Below, one piece after another: positions 15,136 through 24,506 of a stretch of 29,714 nucleotides of DNA. The notes beneath the pieces are model-generated. The model ran no database searches. It was not told where the DNA came from and saw nothing but the letters and a program-made list of their open reading frames with translations. The position numbers and the translations under genes are program-made. This DNA comes from a virus, in the IMG/VR virus record IMGVR_UViG_3300021376_000252, positions 1-29,714 of that record; one strand, 5' to 3'. Position 1 is the stretch's first letter. Every line of letters begins with the position of its first letter.

Positions 15136-18100
15136 ATGCCACAACAGACGAATCTTAGTGTATCTCCATATAATGACGATTTTAAAGCTAGTAAGAATTT
15201 TTATAAACTCTTGTTTAGACCTGGGTATTCAATCCAAACAAGGGAACTAAATTCTATACAATCTATTTTACAAAATCAAATTGAGAGTTATGGTAAATAT
15301 CAATTTAAACAGGGAGATTTGGTAGTACCAGGAGAAGTTTCTCTAAACACTAGATTAGATTATGTAAAACTATCTTCTGTTTCTGAAGTTGCAGTTAATG
15401 TAGATGGGGAGATCGTATTTAAAAAATATGACATTAAGACGTTAGTTGGACAAAAAATACAGGGTGTTACATCTGGTGTTATTGCGTCTATTTTGGCAGC
15501 AGAATATGCTACAGAATTTAGTTCTGATGTTTTGTATATAAACTACATTTCTAGTGGTGATGCATCTGACGAATCTACTTTTAGGCAGGGAGAAACTCTT
15601 GAAGTAGTTGGCGGGATTAATACACCATTACTTATTGTGGGAACGGATGGAAGCGTTTTGCCTACATCAATAGAAGTTGTAAACCCAGATACAGAAGCAA
15701 AATCTTTTGTAGAAAGCAGAGCAATGGGATTTGCTTCTGGAATAAATGTTCAGGAAGGAATTTATTTTGTTAATGGGTATTTTGTAAGAAATAATGCAGA
15801 ACTTTTAATTATAGACAAATATTACGATCAACCTTCCGCAAAAGTTGGATTTAAAATTGTTGAGGAAATTATAACACCAGAACAAGATGCTTCTTTGTAT
15901 GACAATTCAATTGGAAGTTCAAATCAATCTGCTCCTGGAGCACATCGTTTAAAAATTTCCCTAGTTCTACAAAAATATAATTATAATCAAGATACAGATA
16001 AGAACTTTATTCAAATTTTATCTGTAAAATCTGGCGTAATTCAAAAACAAATAAAACCATCAGATTACAATTTATTAGAATCAACTTTAGCTAGGAGAAC
16101 TTATGATGAATCTGGTGATTATGTTGTTGATAATTTTCAAATTGAAATAAGAGAATTTTATCAAAAAAATAATAACTTAGGCGTATTTACATTAGGAAAA
16201 GATGGTCTTGTTAATAATCTCCCCCCATCGGAGGCAGAAAATAAATTAATTGCTACGATTGGGGCTGGGAAAGCATATGTTAGAGGATATGAAATAGTAA
16301 ATAAAGAAACAAAATATATTACTTTAAACAAAGCAAGAGACACTTTAACTAAAGATAATCTCACATTAAAAACTAAGGGCGTTTCATTATTTAAGATTAC
16401 AAATTTACACGGATCAATTCCATTAAATGATGAGGGTTCTGAGGTAACTTCTACTCCAAATATATTTTTAAATTCTGTATTCAATGATGGATCGATTGGG
16501 TTAAATAATACAGAACCATCTACTGGTTTAAAGCAAACAACTTCTAGACGAGGGACTGGATTTGGAATCGATGATGCCATTAAAACCATATACATTGATG
16601 TTACTAACACCACAACTACACTAGGATCAATAACTGCGGCGACTTTTAGCACTATTTTAGATGATATATGGTTTATTAAGACAAGAACTGGATCAACTCC
16701 AGAATCTGTTGATTTTGCTATACCAATTTCTTTTTCAAAAGTAAAATTAACAACAATTGATAGCACTAGAACTTTTCTAGAGTTGACATTACTTGGCAAA
16801 AAAACTCTTTTAGATTTATTTTTAAAAGAGTACGATGATTCTGGTGGATCAAAACAAAGAGAAATATTTCTATCAAGATCCGATGCACTTGCTAATACTA
16901 ATAAATTCGGTCACATAGTTTCTTATAATGAAATTATCACCCCTGTTATTGGCATTGCTAAACCAAAAAATCTTTCTTTAATTGAAAGAGGTGAGGGGTT
17001 TGATCAAAATACTGATATCGTAATTTCCAAAGGAAAATTAACTGACGGAACTTCAGCTTATAATTCAACTTTTGGATTTAATTATTTCAATCCAGTATTT
17101 TTTACTCGATTACTTTTAGATAGTGTCGTACCACAAGATAATTTTGTAAGTCAAAGATTTACTACTGGTAAATATATTACAGGTTTGACGAGCGGGGCGT
17201 ATGCTGTTATAGAGGGATCCTCAACAACTTCATACTCTACTGGTAATATTCTATTTGTAAATACTTTATATGGAACTTTTGTTCCAGGAGAAAGCATTGC
17301 TGACGAATCTGGCAATGTATTACGTATAGCTAATGAAAACACAATTTCTCATTTTATTGTTGAGGCAAGAGGATCTGGTTACACATCTCCTGTGGTATTA
17401 CTAGACGGTGTTAGGTATGACTCTTCTTCTATAGAAATTTCTACAGAGGGCAGTAGCATTTTTAAAGTACTAATTAAAAATAGAGATTCTGTTCAAACAA
17501 GTTATTCTCAACCACCAGTAGTAACAATATCTTCTTCCAGTACACCAGGAGCATCTGCTTCAATTATACCAGTTTTAAATAGAAATACTGTTTTAACATA
17601 TTCTCCACAAAACGTTAAATCTTTCTATTCTACATATGGTTCTGGAAACGCATATTCGTTTACAGCAGATATTGATACAAACAAATCAAAATACTATGAA
17701 TCAAAAATAGTTGCTGACAATACTTTTTCTGGATCTGAGGGAAATAAATTTTTAGAGTGCTCCGCTTTTGGAGGAGATGCATCCAAAGATTTAGTCCAAG
17801 GCGACGTAATTATTTTTACTGATACTTTGGGTAAAACCATAAAATCTATAGTTCAATATGCTACAATGCCAGATGGGGTTAAAAAATCAAGAATTTATTT
17901 AGATTCTTCATTACCTGCTTCTATTGTAAATGCGTCGGTGTTAAGAATTAGACCAGCACTAGAGAATCTGTCTTCTTCTTTAATTTTACCCACTGGTAGT
18001 AAGCAAGTAACTTCTTTGATTAAAGATTCTTCTGACTCTAGATTAAAATATCATATTAGAAGAAATTTTGTGACTACAGGATCTTCAAGTGGTGGGTTAC

Positions 18101-21100
18101 TTACTTTTGCTGCTCAACTAGAATTTGGTACTCAACGTTTTGTTTCTTACGATGAAAGTAATTTCTTAATTACGGTACTGGATAGGGGATCTGCAAGAAA
18201 TGTTCAAAATGGAGATATTCTTTATATAAAACCATCATTTATTAATACTGTATCTTCCTCATCTTCTACTACTGGAGTAACTGCTGGTAGCGTAACCATT
18301 ACATTACCAAATAATTTCTTTACTGATTCTAGTGGTGTTGCAATTACAACAGGATTCCCCAAGTTAAAATTATCTGCAACAATAGAAGTTAGTAAAGCAA
18401 AACCAAGATTAAAAACTTCTGTATCAAATAAAAGAATTATAGTTGTTTCTGCAGGAGATAAAGTTATCCCTTTAAGGGGGCAAGATTACGATACAGAAGA
18501 AGTTGAAATTTATTCATATTCTGATGTCTACCGTTTAAGATATGTTTACGAAGGATCATCAACTAATCCCCCAACAGTAGATACAAATGGCAATTTAATT
18601 TCTGGAACTGATGTTACTAGTAGATTCACTTTTGATGATGGTCAAAGAGATACACATTACGATATATCTAGATTAGTATTAAAACCAGGATCTTCGTCGC
18701 CTACGGGTCAACTTGTAATTGCATTTGATTATTTTGACCATTCTCAGGGTGATTTTTGTACGGTAGATTCTTATTTGCATGAGGCTGGAGTTGGTTCAGA
18801 TGAAATTCCATCATTTAATTCAACTGTTTATGGGAATATTTCATTAAAAGACGTTATTGATTTTAGACCAAAAGCGGACAATTCGGTTATTATTTCTGGG
18901 TTCCAAGATTCAACTTTATTGGCACAACAAGATTATGTAAGTTTTAGAGGAGCGGGTGGGGTGTTTTCATCAACTCCAGCATCGGATAACTCTTTAGAGT
19001 ATACTATATCTTACAGCGAAAAACAATACTTGGATAGAATTGATGCGATCTTCTTGGACAAAAAGGGAAAATTTGTTGTTAAAGAAGGCAACTCGTCTCT
19101 AAGTCCAACAAAACCAGATTTACTTGATGATGCAATTGTATTGGGATATGTTTTTATCCCAGCATTTACGCAATCTAGTAAAGATATTCGTATAACACCA
19201 GTTGACAACAAGCGTTATACGATGAGAGATATTGGTAAATTAGAAAAGCGTATAGAACGTTTAGAATATTATACCACACTTAGCATCTTAGAGCAACAGG
19301 CATTAAACATGCAAGTGAAAGATGATATTGGATTAGATCGATTTAAAAGTGGATTTATAGTAGATAATTTTGAAACTCATAGAATTGGCAACTTAACTTC
19401 AATTGATTACAGATGCGCTATAGATACGCAGCAGGCGGTGCTGCGCCCTCAAGTTAAAGAAGACAGTTTATTACTCCAAGAAGTAATAACAAGAAAAGAT
19501 GAAAGAACTAATGCTGGTTATGTTAAAAATAATGATGTAATTACACTGCCTATATTAAGAAATACAAAACTTCTAGGGAATCCCAACGCTTCTAAAACAC
19601 TAAACCCAAATCCATTTGTTTTAGTTCAATATGTTGGTGATTTAAATATTTCTCCCAATATTGATCAATGGTATGATACTTCAATTGCACCACTAATTTC
19701 TGATAGCAATACAAATTTATTTTCAATTTATTCTGTTGCTGATGTAAAAAATTCGTTTGCTTCTTTTTATAATTCTTTTGTTGTCACTTGGATTGGCGCA
19801 AATAGGTCATTCTTTAATATTTCTTCTTTTGGAACTTCATCCAGTACAACTGCAACAGCATCAGTTACAAAAGCTTCTATTAGTAGTACATCAAATATCA
19901 GTCCTCAAAATAATGAAACTGCCCAAGGAGTGTCAGTAAATTCTTCTGGAAAAAATTCAGTAATTTCTTCAATTACTTATTATACAAGAAGTATTCCAAT
20001 TAAATATAATTTAACAAGGATGAAACCATCTACAAGATATTATGTTTTTATTGATCATATAGATGTAAATAGGTGGGTAAATCCAGACATAATTTACACA
20101 GGAATACCAGGAAATTCTCTATCAGTATTCAGTTCTAAAATTACAACAGATTTAAGTGGGAATGCTAGCGGTATTATTTTAATTCCCGCTGGGTATCCTC
20201 CGATTGAAAATACAACGTGGACTGGAGATGTGAACACTATGTTATATGATGATACTGCAAAGGTAGTTAGATTCCCAACTGGGATTAAAACAATTCGTTT
20301 TACATCTAGTTCAACAGATGCTGATACAAATTCTGTAGAAAGTTATGCAGAATCAAAATTTTATGCCGTGGGTTCGTTACCAGAAAATCCATCTAGCATT
20401 GTTTCAACAGTTCCTGCTATTTTTAAAGCAAACGAAGGTGTTCAAATTGTTGATACCGTTACAAGCAATAAAGAAAAACCAAGTCCTCTTTCGCAAACGT
20501 TTAAAGTTGAAAATTTTGAAGGCGGTGTTTTTGTAACAGGGATGGATTTATTCTTTGAACAAAAAAGTTCTACCATTCCTTTAAGAGTATATTTGACAAA
20601 CGTTGATATTGGCAAACCAGGAAAATATATTGTTCCTGGAACAGAATCTGTATTATTGCCCAATACTTATTTAAGAGTAATTGTAAGTTCGCAAGTTTCT
20701 CTAACTATAAAAGAAGAAATTAAGGGATCTAAATCTGGTGCTTTTGGACCGTTAGATTCTGTGCTTGATAAAAATAACGTTGTAGTTGCTCCCACATCTA
20801 CTGGGTCAGTTACATTGAATAACGATCAGGTTTATACTTTAGTTTTAAGTAATAACAATGGCATATCTTTTGTAGAAGATGAAGTATTAACTATTGCTAG
20901 CGTTACAAAATATAACGCCGCAACTGCTTCTTCAATAGCAGTAACCATTGTAAAAGATTCTGGTAAAATTGTAGATTTAAAAATTAAATCTGTTGGATCC
21001 AATTATGAAAGTGCTGTCCTATTAATTGAAAGTCCCCAATTGCCAGGAGGAAGTACTGCAACAGCAACTGTGGATGTTTCTGGTGGCAAAGTATATAATA

Positions 21101-23256
21101 CTGGCATATCATTATCTGGAAGTAGATACACAAGTCCACCAGCGGTCACTGTACGGGGTTCTGGGACTGGTGCAAGCGGTGCTGTTATAGAATCTATCAT
21201 AGAAATAGATACCCCCGCAGTGGTCATGGGAATCGCCGTAGACGATACTGTAGCGAAACCATCAACAACGCCAACAAGATTTAATTTTAAACATCCAGTT
21301 TATTTACAAAATAATACTGAATATTCATTTGCCGTAGAAACTGATTCTACCGACTATAGGGTATGGGCATCAAAATTAACAGATAAAGATGCAGCAACTG
21401 GCGTCGCAATCACTACTCAACCTTCTTTGGGTTCAGTTTATAAATCTCAAAATACTGATTCCTGGACAGAAGATTTATTTGAAGACATTAAATTTACTCT
21501 ATATCGTGCAGAATTTGATATTTCTAGAACTGCTAATTTATATCTAACTAACGCAAATCTGGGATATGAAAAATTATCTTTAGACCCTATTGAGACATAT
21601 GCGTTAGCAAATACTAATGCTACGTCGCCGTTATTTAAAAATAATAATTCAATTGTAAAAGTTACTCATAGAGATAATGGTTTTGAATCATCTGGAAAAT
21701 CGCACGTTTTCTTTAAAGCATTATCTAATGTCGGTGGATTTACATCTAGTGTTTTAAACAGTTCGTTGTTTAAAATTTCTAATGGAGGATTAGATTTCTA
21801 CAACATAGTTGGTCCAAATAGAGCAAGTTCAAATTCTAACGGTGGTGGAGCTGCTGTTCTAGCATCATTCAATAGGAAATACGAAAAACTCTTTGCGGAA
21901 ATTTCTTATTTACAAGCGCCAAAAACATCAATTGATACATTTGTAAGAACAACAAATATAATTCCAGTAGATTCAAATACACAAAACTACTCTTCATATT
22001 CTGTAAGTGATTATGAAAAAACATTTTTAAATCAAGAGCACTTCTTCTCAAATCAAAAAGTCGTTGCATCTAGAATTAATCAAATTTTAAATAATACAAA
22101 TAATTCATTACAATATAAATTAAATCTTTCATCAACAGTTGCATACCTCTCACCAGTAATTGATCTTAGAGTTTCTTCGGTAAAATTATCTTCAAATAGA
22201 GTCGAATCATCAACAGGAAAAGAAGATAGGTTTGGTAAGCGTTATCAAAAAATATCTCTATTGCCCTTGTATGAATTAAATATTGGCGGAATGGGCACCA
22301 CTGCAATTTTATTAAATCAAACTGTAGAGGGATTAACTTCTGGTGCAAAAGCAGAAGTCGTTAATTTTACCGCAACGCCGCCAACCATAAAAGTTAAAGT
22401 TACAAATAACGGCATATTCCGTCAAGATGAAAGATTATACTTTGGATTACAATCAATACCGACAGGAAATCTAAACGGAGTTAATGTCTCTATTAATCCT
22501 GGTGGAGTAGTATTAAAAACATCTAGTTTCACCATAGGTTCAACTATAGTTGCATTTAATCCAAGTGATACTACTAAAAAATATGATAATACGATAAGTG
22601 GAAAAGTTATTAATTGGGATCCTCAGGCAAAATTATTAACTATTGAAAATGATAAAAATCCGATATCTGGAGATTATACCAGTAAAATTACTCTCGGCAG
22701 TGCATTTACAAGAGCTGCTAATATTGCTGCTCAATCACCAGACATTTTTAGAGTTGGGGATTTAATTTTCTTTGATGGTATTCAAACGGGGGCAGAAAAG
22801 TGTTATGAAATTGGGGATATGAAATTCAGTAATGGAATAGATTTTGTTGATGAGACGGCAGCAAAAAATAGTTCTTCTGTTGCAAAATATGTAACTAAGG
22901 AAATAAGTATAAATTCTCCTGGAACAGCAATTGATACAAGATTAACTGTAAATGTTAAAGATGTAAGTAACCTAAAAGTTTTTTATAAATTTAAATTGGC
23001 ATCATCTCAAGAAAAATTTGATGATATTGGTTGGCGTGCTTTTAACATAGATGGTAATCCAGATGTAAATGAAATTGCAACTCCACAAAATTCATTATCT
23101 TCTCAAACTGAAACACAAGATGCTTACCAAGAATTAAAATTTAGTGTTTCTGGATTACCAGAATTTTCTTCTTTTGCAATCAAAATTGTTATGAAATCTG
23201 TTGATCCATCATACGCACCAAAAGTACAAGACATTAGGACAGTAGCTTCTTATTGA
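15136..23256 (+). CDS. giant DUF4815-type structural protein, 2706 aa (gp9/gp10 position)
   Basis: The N-terminus (SPYNDDFKASKNFYKLLFRP, then GYSIQTRELNSIQSILQNQI) is the classic start of the DUF4815 family, large virion proteins of T4-like cyanophages. Further family blocks are DGQRDTHYDISRLVLKPGS and FDYFDHSQGDFCTVDSY (about 1170-1205), KDVIDFRPKADN, and a helical segment RYTMRDIGKLEKRIERLEYY (from residue 1360). The middle (about 1610-1760) has YYTRSIPIKYNLTRMKPSTR and YVFIDHIDVNRW. Added beta modules: G-x-G-Y type near 614, 738, 775, 1945 and 1986; T-S-G-A type near 110, 683 and 2399. It follows gp8 by 35 bases, where T4 has g9 and g10, so a peripheral baseplate or fibre-connection role is likely. 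No Shine-Dalgarno or late promoter is visible in the 35-base gap, so it is probably co-transcribed with gp8. A 212-residue antisense ORF inside it is a shadow. Confidence 0.85.
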   Translation: MPQQTNLSVSPYNDDFKASKNFYKLLFRPGYSIQTRELNSIQSILQNQIESYGKYQFKQGDLVVPGEVSLNTRLDYVKLSSVSEVAVNVDGEIVFKKYDIKTLVGQKIQGVTSGVIASILAAEYATEFSSDVLYINYISSGDASDESTFRQGETLEVVGGINTPLLIVGTDGSVLPTSIEVVNPDTEAKSFVESRAMGFASGINVQEGIYFVNGYFVRNNAELLIIDKYYDQPSAKVGFKIVEEIITPEQDASLYDNSIGSSNQSAPGAHRLKISLVLQKYNYNQDTDKNFIQILSVKSGVIQKQIKPSDYNLLESTLARRTYDESGDYVVDNFQIEIREFYQKNNNLGVFTLGKDGLVNNLPPSEAENKLIATIGAGKAYVRGYEIVNKETKYITLNKARDTLTKDNLTLKTKGVSLFKITNLHGSIPLNDEGSEVTSTPNIFLNSVFNDGSIGLNNTEPSTGLKQTTSRRGTGFGIDDAIKTIYIDVTNTTTTLGSITAATFSTILDDIWFIKTRTGSTPESVDFAIPISFSKVKLTTIDSTRTFLELTLLGKKTLLDLFLKEYDDSGGSKQREIFLSRSDALANTNKFGHIVSYNEIITPVIGIAKPKNLSLIERGEGFDQNTDIVISKGKLTDGTSAYNSTFGFNYFNPVFFTRLLLDSVVPQDNFVSQRFTTGKYITGLTSGAYAVIEGSSTTSYSTGNILFVNTLYGTFVPGESIADESGNVLRIANENTISHFIVEARGSGYTSPVVLLDGVRYDSSSIEISTEGSSIFKVLIKNRDSVQTSYSQPPVVTISSSSTPGASASIIPVLNRNTVLTYSPQNVKSFYSTYGSGNAYSFTADIDTNKSKYYESKIVADNTFSGSEGNKFLECSAFGGDASKDLVQGDVIIFTDTLGKTIKSIVQYATMPDGVKKSRIYLDSSLPASIVNASVLRIRPALENLSSSLILPTGSKQVTSLIKDSSDSRLKYHIRRNFVTTGSSSGGLLTFAAQLEFGTQRFVSYDESNFLITVLDRGSARNVQNGDILYIKPSFINTVSSSSSTTGVTAGSVTITLPNNFFTDSSGVAITTGFPKLKLSATIEVSKAKPRLKTSVSNKRIIVVSAGDKVIPLRGQDYDTEEVEIYSYSDVYRLRYVYEGSSTNPPTVDTNGNLISGTDVTSRFTFDDGQRDTHYDISRLVLKPGSSSPTGQLVIAFDYFDHSQGDFCTVDSYLHEAGVGSDEIPSFNSTVYGNISLKDVIDFRPKADNSVIISGFQDSTLLAQQDYVSFRGAGGVFSSTPASDNSLEYTISYSEKQYLDRIDAIFLDKKGKFVVKEGNSSLSPTKPDLLDDAIVLGYVFIPAFTQSSKDIRITPVDNKRYTMRDIGKLEKRIERLEYYTTLSILEQQALNMQVKDDIGLDRFKSGFIVDNFETHRIGNLTSIDYRCAIDTQQAVLRPQVKEDSLLLQEVITRKDERTNAGYVKNNDVITLPILRNTKLLGNPNASKTLNPNPFVLVQYVGDLNISPNIDQWYDTSIAPLISDSNTNLFSIYSVADVKNSFASFYNSFVVTWIGANRSFFNISSFGTSSSTTATASVTKASISSTSNISPQNNETAQGVSVNSSGKNSVISSITYYTRSIPIKYNLTRMKPSTRYYVFIDHIDVNRWVNPDIIYTGIPGNSLSVFSSKITTDLSGNASGIILIPAGYPPIENTTWTGDVNTMLYDDTAKVVRFPTGIKTIRFTSSSTDADTNSVESYAESKFYAVGSLPENPSSIVSTVPAIFKANEGVQIVDTVTSNKEKPSPLSQTFKVENFEGGVFVTGMDLFFEQKSSTIPLRVYLTNVDIGKPGKYIVPGTESVLLPNTYLRVIVSSQVSLTIKEEIKGSKSGAFGPLDSVLDKNNVVVAPTSTGSVTLNNDQVYTLVLSNNNGISFVEDEVLTIASVTKYNAATASSIAVTIVKDSGKIVDLKIKSVGSNYESAVLLIESPQLPGGSTATATVDVSGGKVYNTGISLSGSRYTSPPAVTVRGSGTGASGAVIESIIEIDTPAVVMGIAVDDTVAKPSTTPTRFNFKHPVYLQNNTEYSFAVETDSTDYRVWASKLTDKDAATGVAITTQPSLGSVYKSQNTDSWTEDLFEDIKFTLYRAEFDISRTANLYLTNANLGYEKLSLDPIETYALANTNATSPLFKNNNSIVKVTHRDNGFESSGKSHVFFKALSNVGGFTSSVLNSSLFKISNGGLDFYNIVGPNRASSNSNGGGAAVLASFNRKYEKLFAEISYLQAPKTSIDTFVRTTNIIPVDSNTQNYSSYSVSDYEKTFLNQEHFFSNQKVVASRINQILNNTNNSLQYKLNLSSTVAYLSPVIDLRVSSVKLSSNRVESSTGKEDRFGKRYQKISLLPLYELNIGGMGTTAILLNQTVEGLTSGAKAEVVNFTATPPTIKVKVTNNGIFRQDERLYFGLQSIPTGNLNGVNVSINPGGVVLKTSSFTIGSTIVAFNPSDTTKKYDNTISGKVINWDPQAKLLTIENDKNPISGDYTSKITLGSAFTRAANIAAQSPDIFRVGDLIFFDGIQTGAEKCYEIGDMKFSNGIDFVDETAAKNSSSVAKYVTKEISINSPGTAIDTRLTVNVKDVSNLKVFYKFKLASSQEKFDDIGWRAFNIDGNPDVNEIATPQNSLSSQTETQDAYQELKFSVSGLPEFSSFAIKIVMKSVDPSYAPKVQDIRTVASY

Positions 23257-23257
23257 T

Positions 23258-23449
23258 ATGTCAGAATACTTGAAGGTAGAGGGTTATGAAGATTATGTTC
23301 GTGATTTGAATACAGGAGCAATTATAAACACGCAAAAAAAACCAACAAAATCATTTTCTTCTGAGTTCAAAACAATTCAGCAAGATCTAAATAATTTAAA
23401 GAATGAAATTAGTGAGATTAAATCGCTTCTTCAAAAATTATCTCCATGA
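23258..23449 (+). CDS. small conserved-looking protein with C-terminal coiled coil, 63 aa
   Basis: The protein starts MSEYLKVEGYEDYVRDLNTG. The first 25 residues form a compact motif (YLKVEG..DYVRDLNTGAIIN) of a kind I associate with small proteins next to tail-fibre genes in T4-like phages. The last 30 residues (FKTIQQDLNNLKNEISEIKS) have L/I heptads and read as a coiled coil. The ATG comes one base after the stop of the 2706-residue gene, and the TGA overlaps the next ATG (ATGA), so all three are probably coupled. A role as adaptor or chaperone for the following fibre protein is plausible but unproven. Confidence 0.75.
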   Translation: MSEYLKVEGYEDYVRDLNTGAIINTQKKPTKSFSSEFKTIQQDLNNLKNEISEIKSLLQKLSP

Positions 23450-24294
23450 CATTACGTAACGTAGCAAGAACTTTTACTCTAGATCAAGCAAGAATAGAAT
23501 TTAATTTTCTTGCTACGGATGTAAATACTTTATCAACAACACTTAATGAACAAATAGACGATAGAGTTTCATCGTTACTAATTGGTGGCACTGGAGTTTC
23601 TACATCTTATAATGATGTTGCGAATTCATTAACATTATCATTAGATTTTACTGAATTTGATACTACAAGTATTACTGAGGGCACGAATCTTTACTATACT
23701 GACGAAAGAGTTGATGATAGAGTTTCATCGTTACTAATTGGTGGCACTGGAGTTTCTACATCTTATAATGATGTTGCCAATTCATTAACATTATCATTAA
23801 ATTTTACTGAATTTGATACTACAAGTATTACTGAAGGAACTAACTTATATTATACACAAGCAAGATTTGATACTGCATTTACTGCTAAATCAACAACAAA
23901 TCTATCTGAAGGAACTAACTTATATTATACACAAGCAAGATTTGATACTGCATTTACTGCTAAATCAACAACAAATCTATCTGAAGGAACTAATCTTTAC
24001 TATACACAAGCAAGATTTGATACTGCATTTACTGCTAAATCAACAACAAATCTATCTGAAGGAACTAACTTATATTATACCAGTACAAGAGCAAATACTG
24101 ATATAGACAGTAGAGTTACAAAATCTTTTGTAGAACTTCTTGATATAAGTGTAGGAAAGATTTCTTCAACTGCTGCTCCTTCTACTGCGACTAGTACAGG
24201 AACAGCGGGTGAGATAAGATACGATGCACAATACATTTATATTTGCGTCGCAACAGATACTTGGAAAAGAGTTGCTATATCTACTTGGCCATAA
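23446..24294 (+). CDS. tail-fibre-like protein with tandem repeats, 282 aa
   Basis: Three parts are visible. The N-terminus (residues 1-37, MTLRNVARTFTLDQARIEFN...) is a helical attachment segment. The centre is made of repeats: a 52-residue unit (DDRVSSLLIGGTGVSTSYND...) present twice from residue 38, then a 25-residue unit (EGTNLYYTQARFDTAFTAKS...) present three times plus a partial copy from residue 130. The C-terminus (about 224-282) has a GEIRYDAQYIYICVATDTWK motif and ends RVAISTWP, familiar from phage fibre tips. The EGTNLYYT unit is a well-known beta/helix repeat in phage fibres. The repeats are almost identical in DNA, so the length of the shaft may vary between isolates. ATGA overlap with the preceding gene. 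Confidence 0.82.
   Translation: MTLRNVARTFTLDQARIEFNFLATDVNTLSTTLNEQIDDRVSSLLIGGTGVSTSYNDVANSLTLSLDFTEFDTTSITEGTNLYYTDERVDDRVSSLLIGGTGVSTSYNDVANSLTLSLNFTEFDTTSITEGTNLYYTQARFDTAFTAKSTTNLSEGTNLYYTQARFDTAFTAKSTTNLSEGTNLYYTQARFDTAFTAKSTTNLSEGTNLYYTSTRANTDIDSRVTKSFVELLDISVGKISSTAAPSTATSTGTAGEIRYDAQYIYICVATDTWKRVAISTWP
23557..23868 (+). repeat. two direct 156-bp repeats in the fibre gene
   Basis: Unit 1 spans 23557-23712 and unit 2 spans 23713-23868. The first 130 or so bases are nearly identical; they diverge at the end (codons TDERV against TQARF). Each encodes 52 residues with GGTGVSTSYND and TEFDTTSITEGTNLYYT. Confidence 0.85.
23833..24080 (+). repeat. three tandem 75-bp repeats plus partial fourth
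   Basis: Unit starts fall at 23833, 23908, 23983 and (partial) 24058, exactly 75 bases apart, each coding EGTNLYYT then QARFDTAFTAK. Units differ by only a few synonymous bases (for example AACTTATAT against AATCTTTAC). The array is in frame, so gain or loss of a unit would keep the protein intact. Confidence 0.9.
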
Positions 24295-24297
24295 ATA
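24290..24297 (+). promoter_or_regulatory. T4-type late promoter (CATAAATA) containing the fibre stop codon
   Basis: CATAAATA fits the late consensus. The TAA at 24292-24294 is the stop of the 282-residue fibre gene, and the next ATG is 23 bases downstream. Confidence 0.5.
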
Positions 24298-24320
24298 GTA
24301 TGAGTTATTATTGACTTAAA

Positions 24321-24500
24321 ATGACTGCATTAGAATTAAAGGATAAATTTCAATCTCAATTAAATGAGGCAACTTTGAAAATTATCAAAATTGAGGAAGA
24401 TCTTTCTAACGTAAAAGAATATAAAACCAAACTTGTTGGTGCATTGGAAGCGTTGGAACTATTATTACAACAGGTCGAAGAAATTAAAGCGGAAGAATAA
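24321..24500 (+). CDS. small coiled-coil protein, 59 aa (chaperone-like?)
   Basis: The ORF starts ATG at 24321 and ends TAA at 24498-24500: MTALELKDKFQSQLNEATLK, then IIKIEEDLSNVKEYKTKLVG, then ALEALELLLQQVEEIKAEE. Leu/Ile heptads run through almost the whole chain, so a long coiled coil or helical hairpin is expected, with an acidic end. It follows a late promoter. Position among fibre genes and small acidic coiled-coil character recall T4 gp57A-type fibre-assembly chaperones (79 residues), but I see no specific sequence match. A virion protein or regulator is equally possible. Confidence 0.72.
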   Translation: MTALELKDKFQSQLNEATLKIIKIEEDLSNVKEYKTKLVGALEALELLLQQVEEIKAEE

Positions 24501-24506
24501 TTAAAA

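Noticed and set aside
16161-16799. 212-residue antisense ORF inside the 2706-residue gene
   Set aside because: It is a shadow of the + strand coding frame: V/L/S-rich, no promoter, and inside a continuous structural gene.
23833-24080. Tandem array considered as a CRISPR
   Set aside because: Units are contiguous without unique spacers and are coding in frame.
23813-24106. 97-residue ORF in another frame of the fibre repeats
   Set aside because: It simply mirrors the 75-bp repeats in a second frame, with a repetitive hydrophobic sequence; the true frame has recognisable EGTNLYYT fibre repeats.
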